Source: Pseudorhizobium endolithicum (GTDB lineage: Bacteria; Pseudomonadota; Alphaproteobacteria; Rhizobiales; Rhizobiaceae). From it: a DNA stretch of 64,000 nucleotides. A program made the translations under genes and the position numbers. The notes beneath the pieces are model-generated. The model ran no database searches. It saw only the letters and a list, made by a program, of their open reading frames with translations, and had not been told where the DNA came from. Shown one piece after another: positions 53,801 through 62,170 of the stretch. Every line of letters begins with the position of its first letter. Positions within the stretch are counted from its first letter, which is position 1. The stretch is taken from the NCBI RefSeq assembly GCF_902153245.2, contig NZ_CABFWF030000014.1:1-64000 (forward strand), given 5' to 3'.

Positions 53801-56800
53801 AAACCCGCGGCCTGCTGCGAACTGATGCCGAGGTGGCGCATCTGCACCTGGGTTCTTGTCCATGCCTGGATGAGTTCGTGGGCGAACGCGTCCGGATGCC
53901 GGTAGCGTTCGATCGCCTGATCCAGCTCGTCCCGTTTCGGTGCGGCGATGGTCCAGAAGATCATGTTGATCTTTTTGCCGGCAGGCACGCGCACTATCCG
54001 CCTGAGCGCCATGATCGGGTCGAGGGTGAAGCCGTCCGTTCCCGAGAGTGTCGCATCCGGATCGAACGCCGCCGCCTCGGACAGCGTGCGACCCCGTCCC
54101 AGGAATCTGCGGCGGTCGGTCTCGAACTCCGTCGGACGTGCCGGTCCGGCATTGTCGGCGGCAAGATGCGCCACCATGATGGCCGGCTCGTTCGGATTGC
54201 GCTTGTTCCTCCAGGCCCGGATGACGTCGCCGCGCTTGCCGATCTCGGTGCGAACGAACATCCGCGAAAAGACCGGATGTGCATTGTCGTCGTCCTCCGA
54301 CGCCAGAACCGGCTCCAGATAAGACGTGACCTCGATGAAGCGGTCTTCGCTGCCCATGTTGAGCAGCGTTACCCGACGGCCTTCCGCATCGTGCTCCGTG
54401 GCCACGATGCATTCCACGACGCTGGTGATGTCCCCCACGGTCTTGTGGAACTCCACCTTGTCGTCGCCGAACATGGTCTTGCTGACTTCGCCATCGATCC
54501 GCCGTGGCTCGGCGGTCGCCGACCACCAGTCGCCGGTAGCCGTGTCCCGTATGAAGATGAACTGTCCCCAGCGATCCTCCGTCGGATCCGGCTTCCAGCG
54601 TGCGACCACCTGGCCGTTCCAGCGTGACGAGCCCGCTCCGGTGGCCGTCAGCATCACCGAGTAATGTCCGTTGGAGAGAAGCGCGATCTCGCGGTCCCTG
54701 AAGGCGGGGTTCTCGATAGTGCGAATTTCGGACCGCAGGAGATCCGCCTGCCCCTTGCCCGGCGTCTCCTCGTATTTGGCGCTCATGACCGGAACGTCAC
54801 GCGGCGCTTTCTCCTGCAAGAGCAGTTCGGCAGCCTCGATCACCGGATCGGCGTGGAAGAGCTCGCGCAGATAGCCATTGAACACGACGTTGGCGATCGC
54901 GGCGATCGACATGCCGTGGTGGTGCGCGTAGTAGTTGTACACCACGGCGCATCGCGATCCGGACGGGACGCGGGTCGGCGTGAAGTCGACGGCATCGTGG
55001 AATCCGTAGCGACCAAGCGCTCCCAGTTGCTGAAGGTCCTGCAGGTTCTCCAGCGCCGAGAGGGGGTCGTACTGGCTGGCAAGGATGGAGGCGTAGGGCG
55101 CGATCACCGCATTCTGCCCCAGTCCACGCTTCAGGCCGAGCGTCGGTACGCCGAAGTTCGTGTACTGGTAGTTCAGCAGGTGGTCCCGCGCGTTGAAGGC
55201 CGCCTCGGAAATACCCCAGGGGGTGCCGAGACGCTTGCCGTGGGCGATCTGCTCCTTGACCACCAGATTGTTGGTCTGGTTGAGGATACCACCTTGCCTT
55301 TCCTGCATGACGAGCGGCGGCATCAGGTATTCGAACATCGAGCCGGACCAGGAAACCAGCGCACCCTGGGCGCCGATCGGCACGACCTGTCTTCCCAGGC
55401 GGTACCAGTGCTCGTTCGGCAGGTCACCCTTGGCGATGGCAAAAAGGCTGGTCAGCCGGCATTCCGATGCCAGCAGGTCGTAGCAGGCCTCATCCAGTTC
55501 GTTGCTGTCCACGCGGTAGCCGATGGACAGGAGCCTGCGGTCCTTCCGGAACAGGAAGGTGAAGTCCATCGAGAAGGCGATGTCGCGGGCTCGGTCGCCG
55601 AGCGCGAGGAGACGCCGGCGCAGCGGCTCGATGTTTGAATGGTCGAAGACGCTGTCGGAGATATGCGCCTCGCAGACATCGACGAGCTTGCTTGTCCAGT
55701 AGAGCAGCTCTTCGCTCAGTGGAGACTGGGTTTCGTGATGCAGGTTCGTTGCCAGCTTCTGTATGTCGCGCGCAAGGACCGCCAGATTGATGATGCGGAT
55801 CGATGCAAACTCGTGCTCCCGTTTCACGGCCGCCAGCGCGTTGCCGAAGCCGTTGATCCGCTCCTCGAGCCGGCGGCGCAGCGGCCGCACGGTTTTGCGG
55901 TCGTCCGGAAGCGCTGCCATGGCGAGGGACAGGATCCCGCGGACATCGCCGATGCCGTCCAGACTGGACTGGAGATGGGCCGAGGGTGCTTCGCCCCAGG
56001 TCCGGCAGGCAGACGAGATGGCGATGAGGTGGCCGGCCAGGTTTCCGCTGTCTACGGCGGAGATGTATCGCGGACCGAGGGGTGCGAGGCTGTCGGTGTG
56101 GTACCAGTTCAGCAGGTGCCCGCGGTACTTCTCCATCTTCTCCACGGTCGATATGGTCCGCTCGAGGCGCTCGATCGTGTCGGCGAAGCTGATCCATCCA
56201 AACTGGCGGGCGGAAACGACCGAGAGAAGATAGACGCCGATATTGGTGGGCGACGTCCGTCTCGCTACGACCGGTTCGGGTCTTTCCTGGAAATTGTCGG
56301 GCGGCAGATGGTTTTCTTCCGCCGTGACGAAGGTCTCGAAATATCGCCATGTGCGCCGTGAAATCTGCCGAAGTTCCGTCGCCACCGTTTCGGGAACGAA
56401 GAGCCGGTCCTCGGTTTCCGCGGACTGGCTGACATACCAGGCGAGAAGCGGCGACATGATCCACAGCACCGCGAACGGCAGCCCGACCAGGAAGGCGTTG
56501 TCGCCGGGAATGGCCGCGAAGATCAGGCTGAACACCGCGATGACCGGCGCATGCCACATCTGCTTGTAGTAGTCGAGCGGACTGCCCTGCGCGCTGGACT
56601 GGATGCTCGCAGCCGTCTTCCATTCCAGCATGAGTTTCCGGCTGACGAACAGCCGGTAGAGGGACCGGCCGATCGCATCCGTCATGAGGCACGCCATGTC
56701 GGCGATGAACACGATACGCAGTGCGACCTGGGCGTTGGCGGAGCGGATGTCGGACCAGACCGAGTAGAAATGGGCGCTCGGCACGATATCCGTGCTGCGC

Positions 56801-59358
56801 GGGAAAACCCCCGTGATCAGCGAGAGGGTCGGGGCGACGAAAAGCAGGAAGATCAGGAAGATCTGCCAGACAAGCGCACCCAGCGGCTCGAAGAAGTACC
56901 AGCCGAGCACCGACGCGAAGAACCAGGCGATCGGGGTCAGGGAACGGCGCAGGTTGTCGACCATCTTCCAGCGGCCGAGAGCGGTTACACCGCGTGAGGG
57001 GTCGAGGATATAGGGCAGCAGCTGCCAGTCCCCGCGCGCCCAGCGGTGCTGCCGGGAGACCTCCACCTCGTAACGGGTGGGAAAGTCCTCGACGAGTTCC
57101 ACGTCGGTCACGAGCGCGCAACGCGCGAAGGACCCTTCCAGGAGATCGTGGCTGAGGACCGAGTTCTCGTCGATGCGGCCCTTGATCGACCGCTCGAAGG
57201 CGTCCACATGGTAGAGGCCTTTGCCGGTGAAGGTGCCCTCGCCCGTCAGGTCCTGATACACGTCGGAGACGGTGAAGACATAAGGGTCCAGCCCTCGGCC
57301 GACCGAAAAGACCCTCTGGAAGACGGAGGCATCCTTGCCTGTCGTCAGCGACGGGGTCACGCGCGGCTGGAGGATGCCGTAACCTTCCGTCACATGACCC
57401 GTCTCCGGGTCATGCACCGGCTGATTGATGGGGTGGTGAAGCTTGCCGACCAGTTTCGTGACCGCGTCGCGCATCAGGCGCGTGTCGGCATCCAGGGTCA
57501 TCACATACTGGACACCCTCCGGCACGACGTTGGCACCGGGGAGATAACTGGTGTCCTGGTCACCGCGCAGCAGCAGGTTGAGTTCGTGGAGCTTGCCGCG
57601 CTTGCGCTCCCAGCCCATCCAGGCGCCTTCCGCAGGGTTGAAGAGGCGGCGCCTGTGCAGGAGGAAGAAGCGGGTCTTGCCGTCATAGGCATACTTGCGG
57701 GCGAGAGCAGCCACTTCTCGCTTGGCGTATTCGAGAAGATCGAGATCTTCCGCCGTTTCTTCGACCGGGCTGTCCTTCCAGTCGCTGAGCAATGCGAAGT
57801 AGATCTCCCCTCGCGCATTGGCAAGATAATGGACCTCGAGGTTTCTCACGAGCTCATCGATCGTGTCGCGGTTGGTCAGCATGCAGGGTACGGCGAGGAG
57901 AGTGCGCGCGTCCTTGGGGATGCCGTCCTTGAACTCGAAGCCCACGAGACGCGCCGGCTTCACGAAATAGGTCACCAGCGTGTTGAAGAGGCCAGTTGCC
58001 CCTTCCGAGGCGGGCAGCGAGAACATCAAGAGGAACAGGATGAGAATTGGGCCCGGCATTCCTGCATTTGTCAGGAACCAGCCGACGACCACCATCGCCA
58101 GCAGCGTCAGCAGCAGGACGGGTACGGCGATTGCCATCCAATGGAAACGGCGCACCTGGCGGACTGCACGCTGTAGGAAGGGCGGGTTGTAGCCGACGGC
58201 TGCCTCCAGCCGCTTTCTCATCCGCCCCACGAGGAAGGCGCCGATATTGCTCTCACCGGGCTCCCCACCGTCGTGAGCGGCCTTCTCTGCCAGCTCGATG
58301 GCGATCCGCGCCACCTCGATCTCCGTTTTTTCGGAGCGGCGGGCAAGTTGCTCGATACGGCTGCGATAGCTGTTGCGGGAGCCGAAATCGAGCGTTTCGT
58401 AGTCGGTTCTCTCCCGGAAGATACGGTCGACGTGAGAAACGTCCTCGAACCAGACGCTCCATTCGGTGTCGTCGATCTCGCGCAGGCCCTTGATGATGTT
58501 GCCCATCATGACGTTGCCCGAAGCAAGGCGGTTATGTTCCGCCATCATCGCTTCTTCGGCATCGGTTCCGGCCTTCTGTAGGCGCTCCTCGAGCCAGGAC
58601 ACCGCAAAGCTGGAGGTCTGAGAGGCGTTGCGGAGGCGATAGAAGAACTGCGTCGCGAAGGTGTTGTCCCGCGCGAACGGCTCAAGGTCCTTGAGGACGC
58701 TGGCGCTGGCGCTCTCGTCGTTGAGACGGATGATCGTGTCGGCGAGTTCGTTCGCCTTGATCCTCATCCGACGGGAGCTGTCGACACGCACCGCGATCCG
58801 GCGCAGGTTCTCGATCAGCACGAAACGGAGGATCGAAGGGAGGGCCCAGAGTTCACCGATTTCCAAGGCTTCGGTTTCCTGGAAACCTTCTACCAGGGCT
58901 GCAAGGGATTCCTTGGAAATCGTGCTGTGCGTATGGGCGACATAGAGCCACGCAAGCACCATGACCCGCGGCATCTCGTGACCGCCGACGCTCACCCGGG
59001 GCAACTGCCGATAGAAACGACGCGGAAAGTCGCGCCGGACCTCCTGGATTGCTTCTTCAACGATATAATGATTGTCGATCAGCCATTCCGCAGCCGGAGT
59101 GATCGCCGCTCCCGCATCGACATCCGCAGCGATCGTGCGGTAGACGCGGAGGATTTCCTTCTCGTTTGACCGGTGACGGGAAAAGAATTCGAACGGCTGG
59201 AATTCGGGAAGGCTCTGCCGGCCGTGACGTCCAAAGGCATGCCCCAGTTCTTGCAGCTCCGCATTCGTCAGATAGGCGGCCCTGATCGTATCGTTGTGAT
59301 CGACCTGCTTGGCTTCAGGATCACGAGGCGGGGCGGACGGAGTACTGTTGAAGGACAT
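50848..59358 (-). CDS. ndvB: Cyclic beta-1,2-glucan synthase NdvB/ChvB
   Basis: 2836-residue giant inner-membrane enzyme that initiates, elongates and cyclises beta-1,2-glucan from UDP-glucose, being its own protein primer. Layout: N-terminal cytoplasmic part with membrane helices at about 406-450; glycosyltransferase GT84 with DAD (about 623) and RQHRWARGDW (about 768); a second helix cluster (about 800-970); the glycoamylase-like domain; and a C-terminal GH94 phosphorylase-like region with GDWNDGMNRVG (about 2519), which sets ring size. Length matches the known enzymes (about 2830). The ATG at 59358 has a weak ribosome site. The reading frame is intact over 8.5 kb. Confidence 0.97.
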   Translation of the reverse strand: MSFNSTPSAPPRDPEAKQVDHNDTIRAAYLTNAELQELGHAFGRHGRQSLPEFQPFEFFSRHRSNEKEILRVYRTIAADVDAGAAITPAAEWLIDNHYIVEEAIQEVRRDFPRRFYRQLPRVSVGGHEMPRVMVLAWLYVAHTHSTISKESLAALVEGFQETEALEIGELWALPSILRFVLIENLRRIAVRVDSSRRMRIKANELADTIIRLNDESASASVLKDLEPFARDNTFATQFFYRLRNASQTSSFAVSWLEERLQKAGTDAEEAMMAEHNRLASGNVMMGNIIKGLREIDDTEWSVWFEDVSHVDRIFRERTDYETLDFGSRNSYRSRIEQLARRSEKTEIEVARIAIELAEKAAHDGGEPGESNIGAFLVGRMRKRLEAAVGYNPPFLQRAVRQVRRFHWMAIAVPVLLLTLLAMVVVGWFLTNAGMPGPILILFLLMFSLPASEGATGLFNTLVTYFVKPARLVGFEFKDGIPKDARTLLAVPCMLTNRDTIDELVRNLEVHYLANARGEIYFALLSDWKDSPVEETAEDLDLLEYAKREVAALARKYAYDGKTRFFLLHRRRLFNPAEGAWMGWERKRGKLHELNLLLRGDQDTSYLPGANVVPEGVQYVMTLDADTRLMRDAVTKLVGKLHHPINQPVHDPETGHVTEGYGILQPRVTPSLTTGKDASVFQRVFSVGRGLDPYVFTVSDVYQDLTGEGTFTGKGLYHVDAFERSIKGRIDENSVLSHDLLEGSFARCALVTDVELVEDFPTRYEVEVSRQHRWARGDWQLLPYILDPSRGVTALGRWKMVDNLRRSLTPIAWFFASVLGWYFFEPLGALVWQIFLIFLLFVAPTLSLITGVFPRSTDIVPSAHFYSVWSDIRSANAQVALRIVFIADMACLMTDAIGRSLYRLFVSRKLMLEWKTAASIQSSAQGSPLDYYKQMWHAPVIAVFSLIFAAIPGDNAFLVGLPFAVLWIMSPLLAWYVSQSAETEDRLFVPETVATELRQISRRTWRYFETFVTAEENHLPPDNFQERPEPVVARRTSPTNIGVYLLSVVSARQFGWISFADTIERLERTISTVEKMEKYRGHLLNWYHTDSLAPLGPRYISAVDSGNLAGHLIAISSACRTWGEAPSAHLQSSLDGIGDVRGILSLAMAALPDDRKTVRPLRRRLEERINGFGNALAAVKREHEFASIRIINLAVLARDIQKLATNLHHETQSPLSEELLYWTSKLVDVCEAHISDSVFDHSNIEPLRRRLLALGDRARDIAFSMDFTFLFRKDRRLLSIGYRVDSNELDEACYDLLASECRLTSLFAIAKGDLPNEHWYRLGRQVVPIGAQGALVSWSGSMFEYLMPPLVMQERQGGILNQTNNLVVKEQIAHGKRLGTPWGISEAAFNARDHLLNYQYTNFGVPTLGLKRGLGQNAVIAPYASILASQYDPLSALENLQDLQQLGALGRYGFHDAVDFTPTRVPSGSRCAVVYNYYAHHHGMSIAAIANVVFNGYLRELFHADPVIEAAELLLQEKAPRDVPVMSAKYEETPGKGQADLLRSEIRTIENPAFRDREIALLSNGHYSVMLTATGAGSSRWNGQVVARWKPDPTEDRWGQFIFIRDTATGDWWSATAEPRRIDGEVSKTMFGDDKVEFHKTVGDITSVVECIVATEHDAEGRRVTLLNMGSEDRFIEVTSYLEPVLASEDDDNAHPVFSRMFVRTEIGKRGDVIRAWRNKRNPNEPAIMVAHLAADNAGPARPTEFETDRRRFLGRGRTLSEAAAFDPDATLSGTDGFTLDPIMALRRIVRVPAGKKINMIFWTIAAPKRDELDQAIERYRHPDAFAHELIQAWTRTQVQMRHLGISSQQAAGFQHLARYLIYPDMHLRSDRETLEAGLQPQSALWPVAISGDCPIFVLRINDDMDIGVAKEALSAQEYLRSRGVTADLVIINEQASSYAQEMQHALESLSEPLRRAGQTESGRPHVFVLRRDLMEDSTFDAIISAARVVLHARNGKLIDQINRAVSLFAAPVDPSTHHRLLASSAQAISSNRQRMGDGLEFWNGFGGFEQDGREYVVRLHGGQATPHPWINVIANDRFGFHVSAEGGGYTWARNSRDYQLTSWTNDPVIDRPSEAFYILDCETGSVVSPFASLARDPDQQFDARHGLGYSVFSTQDEGLRITVTQTVDRERPVKVSGLRIRNGGSATRQLRVFGYVEWILGNNPARTLPYVVTSHDEDSGAVLATNRFSTAYRRHAFLAASEPTASFTTSRRDFIGRFGSIRYPAALSSMEPLGGTVGVDGDPCAAIACDITLAPGEEKEIAFFLGDAETGEEAVELARQVKAERFDSILAETKAYWREFTGKLTVETPDKAFNHLVNHWLPYQALGCRVTARSAFYQASGAYGFRDQLQDTLALLLQQPSLARRQIIGAASRQFPEGDVQHWWLPESGAGVRTRIADDIVWLAYAIHEYITATGDDAILDEVIPFIEGPLLDAKQHDSFFEPTVSTQTADLYEHAARALDLAIERTAGDGLPLMLGGDWNDGMNRVGIGGKGSSVWLGWFLLGALENFARYAAKRKDHARSERWTAHAVRLKEVLEDAGWDGGYYRRGYLDDGSPLGSSEAQECRIDSISQSWSVLSGAGDRERSEQAMDAVLAQLADDKASIIRLFTPPFADTLQDPGYVKAYPPGVRENGGQYTHAAAWVVYALTRLGRGDDAWRCFNMLNPVNHALDREAAERYRVEPYVVAADVYGAGALTGRGGWTWYTGSAGWLYRCAVEGILGISRRGGELLVRPVLPAEWQSFDAEITLDGQSCKLAARRQQDGSLAVTVNGQALGEGGQISISAIAPAPKRVREEA

Positions 59359-59674
59359 GGGTTCAGCTTTTGACTATGCTTCGGTCGAAATGGACTTAGA
59401 CGGCCTTCGCCAGAAAAGCCATTGATCCTTGTGCTGATGCGAGCGCGCGGGCACCCGACGGGCCTCCGCGATGAAGGGAGATAGAGGGCAGCGAGGATTT
59501 TGCAAACAGCGGCAGCCTGAATACGCGAATGGTCGTCGCCAACGCTAAGGTGGCCTCGCTGAACGATAGCTGAACGGTTTTGATCGAACCGGAGGCTTAC
59601 CCGCAGGCCCAAGCATTGCTATGGAACCGCAACTGGTTCGCAACGGGCCACCCCATTTACAGTCGAGAGGACCG
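59359..59674. other. Divergent regulatory region ndvB / M20 gene
   Basis: No ORF is convincing in this gap. It holds the paired GCTGAACG repeat at 59558-59576. A third partial copy (GCTGAAC on the minus strand, 59361-59367) lies just before the ndvB ATG. No clear sigma-70 pair was identified. Confidence 0.4.
59558..59576. promoter_or_regulatory. Tandem GCTGAACG direct repeat upstream of ndvB
   Basis: Two exact copies of GCTGAACG (59558-59565 and 59569-59576) separated by ATA, an 11-base period. This geometry is that of OmpR/PhoB-family operators such as the Pho box. It lies about 200 bases ahead of ndvB and 100 ahead of the M20 gene, so it could serve either. The bound protein is unknown; FeuP, ChvI or CenR are candidates by family only. 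Confidence 0.5.
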
Positions 59675-60850
59675 ATGACCATACGTATCCCCAACGACAT
59701 GCCGGAACTCGTCGACATTCGGCACCACCTGCACAGGCATCCCGAACTTGGCTTGTCGGAGTTCAAGACATCGGACTTCGTCGCGGAGAAGCTGGAGGCC
59801 ATGGGTTACGAGGTGACGCGGGGGCTGGCGAAGACGGGCCTGGTGGCCACCCTGCGCAATGGCACGGGCAGCCGCTCGATCGGCATTCGGGCCGATATGG
59901 ACGCCCTGCCGATCATGGAGGAGACCGGCGCATCCTATGCCAGCCTGACACCTGGCCTGATGCATGCCTGCGGCCATGACGGGCATACGACCATGCTCCT
60001 CGGAGCGGCGAAGTTGCTTGCCGATCGCAGAAACTTCGACGGCACGATCCACCTGATCTTTCAGCCGGCGGAAGAGAATTTCGGCGGAGCGCGGCTGATG
60101 ATCGAGGATGGCCTGTTCGATCGCTTCCCCTGCGATGCCGTCTTCGCCCTTCACAACGATCCGGGATTGCCCTTCGGGGAGATCTATGTCCGCGAAGGGC
60201 CGGTGATGGCCGCCGTGGACGAATGCCGCATCACGGTCAACGGCCGCGGCGGTCACGGCGCGGAGCCGCAGGAGACGGCCGATCCGATCGTCGCCGGCGC
60301 AAGCATCATCATGGCGCTGCAGACGGTCGTATCGCGCAACCTGCATCCGGTAGATTCGGCCGTCGTCACCGTGGGTGCCTTCCACGCCGGGCAGGCGAGC
60401 AACGTCATTCCCGAACGGGCCGAAATGCTGCTGACCATCCGCTCTTTCGACGCCGATGTGCGCGACCGGCTGGAGCAGCGTATCCGCACCGTCGCCGAAG
60501 GCCAGGCCGCCAGTTACGGCATGTCCGTCACGATCGATTACGAGCGAGGCTATGAGCCGACCGTCAACCACGCAGCCGAAACCGAGTTCGTTCGGGAAGT
60601 GGCGAAACGCGTCGTGGGAGAAGACAAGGTCCGCGACATCCCTCGCCCGATGATGGGAAGCGAGGACTTCGCCTATATGGTGGCGGAGCGCCCCGGCAGC
60701 TATTTCTTCCTCGGGACCAGGCGAACCGAGAAGGATCCGCCGCTCCATCACCCGCGCTTCGACTTCAACGACGACGCGCTGCCCATCGGAACGAGCCTTT
60801 GGGTAGAACTGGCCGAGGCCTGGCTGGCTTCCTCAGGAGTTCCTGCCTGA
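59675..60850 (+). CDS. M20-family amidohydrolase (hippurate hydrolase-like)
   Basis: 391-residue M20 metallopeptidase/aminoacylase. Motifs include IRADMDALPI, HACGHDGHTTMLLGAA (metal ligands) and QPAEENFGGARLMIEDG; the dimerisation domain has NGRGGHGAEP and the end MGSEDFAYM. Family members hydrolyse N-acyl amino acids or amides; the true substrate is unknown. I chose the ATG at 59675 with GAGAGG. It is divergent from ndvB; downstream genes are on the other strand, so it is monocistronic. Confidence 0.92.
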   Translation: MTIRIPNDMPELVDIRHHLHRHPELGLSEFKTSDFVAEKLEAMGYEVTRGLAKTGLVATLRNGTGSRSIGIRADMDALPIMEETGASYASLTPGLMHACGHDGHTTMLLGAAKLLADRRNFDGTIHLIFQPAEENFGGARLMIEDGLFDRFPCDAVFALHNDPGLPFGEIYVREGPVMAAVDECRITVNGRGGHGAEPQETADPIVAGASIIMALQTVVSRNLHPVDSAVVTVGAFHAGQASNVIPERAEMLLTIRSFDADVRDRLEQRIRTVAEGQAASYGMSVTIDYERGYEPTVNHAAETEFVREVAKRVVGEDKVRDIPRPMMGSEDFAYMVAERPGSYFFLGTRRTEKDPPLHHPRFDFNDDALPIGTSLWVELAEAWLASSGVPA

Positions 60851-60867
60851 CGAGTTCTGCCGATGAG

Positions 60868-60898
60868 CGCCTGCCGGCTCAGGAGCGGCAGGCGCTCG
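60868..60898. repeat. Strong inverted repeat after the M20 gene
   Basis: GCGCCTGCC / GGCAGGCGC arms (extended by GA/TC pairs at the ends) enclose a loop, 15 bases after the M20 stop and directly beyond the small-protein stop at 60899. There is no T tract on either strand, so it may stabilise the 3' ends or be an imperfect terminator for both converging transcripts. Confidence 0.6.
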
Positions 60899-61021
60899 TC
60901 ACCCAAGCACGCCCAGGGTCAGGGCGGTGACGAAGGCGAAGGCGAGCGCAATGAGGGACGTGTTCGCGGCAAGCGCCCACTGCGGACGACGCGACCGCTG
61001 ATCGGAAACACCAAGCCGCAT
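60899..61021 (-). CDS. Small single-span membrane protein, 40 residues
   Basis: A short reading frame of 40 codons plus stop. It starts at an ATG with a strong AGGAG four bases upstream. The product begins MRLGVSDQRSRRPQWAL (basic, polar) and continues with one hydrophobic helix (SLIALAFAFVTALTLGVLG) to the C-terminus, i.e. an N-in single-span protein. I do not recognise a family. It lies alone between the M20 gene and the dehydratase gene, converging with the former. Support is the ribosome site, the clean positive-inside topology, and the inverted repeat right after its stop. Confidence 0.6.
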   Translation of the reverse strand: MRLGVSDQRSRRPQWALAANTSLIALAFAFVTALTLGVLG

Positions 61022-61158
61022 GCTTCTCTCCTGAGGCAACCTATCTACCTTCAATGTAGCTTACCTCCACCGGCGCGGTAGAGATAAACACTCTGCACCC
61101 CACTCAGTGAAAAATTCCACCCAGAACGATAGGTGCCGCTGTTGTCAGACGCTCGGCT

Positions 61159-62130
61159 TCAATGGCGCAGGCTCAGCGCCTCGGCGAAGACGTCGTTGTC
61201 GACATTCCCTCCCGAGATCACGGCAATCACCGTGCCGGCGGTACTATCCCCGTGAAAGAGCGCCGCCGCCAACGCTACCGCCCCGCCGGGCTCCACCACG
61301 ATCTTCAGCCTCTGAAAGGCCAGTGCCATCGCTCGCAGGGCTTCGTCGTCGGTGACGGCGATGCCGGGTCCACACAGGCGGGAAAGGATCGGAAAGGTGA
61401 GATTACCCGGCTGCGGCGTGACGATGGCATCGCAGATCGAGCCTGACTGGCTCGCATTGCGCTCGATTCTCCCCGCAGCAAGCGATCTTGCGACGTCGTC
61501 GAAGCCTTCCGGTTCGCAGGGTCGCACCCGAAGGCCGGGCGCCTTTGCGTCGAGCGCAAGAGCGATGCCGGAAGCAAAGCCGCCGCCACCCGTCGGCACG
61601 AGCACGTCGGCCGTATCCAAACCCTCTTCAGCGGCTTGTTCGGCGATTTCCAGGCCGGCGGTGCCCTGGCCGGCAATGACCATCGGGTCGTCGAAGGGCC
61701 GGATGAGGGTCAGCCCCCGCTCCTGCGAGATCCTGGCACCGATGGCATCACGATCCTCGGAGGAGCGGTCGTAGAGCACGACCTCCGCACCATAGGCCCG
61801 GGTATTCTCGATCTTGATGCGCGGCGCATCCGACGGCATCACGATGACGCTTGGAATGCGATGCAGCCTGGCGGCGAGCGCGACACCCTGTGCATGATTG
61901 CCGGAGGAAAAGGCAATGACGCCGCGCGTGCGGACTTCGGGCAAAAGTGCCGAAATGGCCGACCATGCGCCGCGGAACTTGAAGGAGCCTGTGTGCTGAA
62001 GGCACTCCGCCTTCACGAAAACGCGCCGTCCGGCAATCTCGTCGAGGAAGGAAGAGGAGAGCAGGGGTGTTCGCCGCACCCGACCGGCCAAGCGGTCGCG
62101 TGCGGCTTCTATCATCTGGATGTTCGTCAT
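61159..62130 (-). CDS. Threonine/serine dehydratase-family PLP enzyme
   Basis: 323-residue fold-type II PLP enzyme. The PLP Lys is in GSFKFRGA (about residue 51), SSGNHAQGVA is the substrate loop, and the phosphate-binding glycine loop is PTGGGGFASG. There is no C-terminal ACT regulatory domain, so it is the short catabolic type (TdcB-like) rather than biosynthetic IlvA. Serine racemase, threo-3-hydroxyaspartate dehydratase and the hydroxyectoine-pathway EutB are alternatives within the family; no ectoine genes are nearby. It starts 40 bp after the aldehyde dehydrogenase stop on the same strand and may be co-transcribed. Confidence 0.9.
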   Translation of the reverse strand: MTNIQMIEAARDRLAGRVRRTPLLSSSFLDEIAGRRVFVKAECLQHTGSFKFRGAWSAISALLPEVRTRGVIAFSSGNHAQGVALAARLHRIPSVIVMPSDAPRIKIENTRAYGAEVVLYDRSSEDRDAIGARISQERGLTLIRPFDDPMVIAGQGTAGLEIAEQAAEEGLDTADVLVPTGGGGFASGIALALDAKAPGLRVRPCEPEGFDDVARSLAAGRIERNASQSGSICDAIVTPQPGNLTFPILSRLCGPGIAVTDDEALRAMALAFQRLKIVVEPGGAVALAAALFHGDSTAGTVIAVISGGNVDNDVFAEALSLRH

Positions 62131-62170
62131 TGGCAGACCCTGGTCAGGCGCCGATGACCGCCGCCTTTCG

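Noticed and set aside
53321-57121. Frames of 401 and 543 codons on the ndvB strand in another register
   Set aside because: Both lie inside ndvB, which is intact over 2836 codons; Arg/Pro/Gly-rich shadow products.
60863-61081. 72-codon plus-strand frame after the M20 gene
   Set aside because: Arg/Gly-rich shadow with no ribosome site; the opposite strand has a better small gene at 60899-61021.
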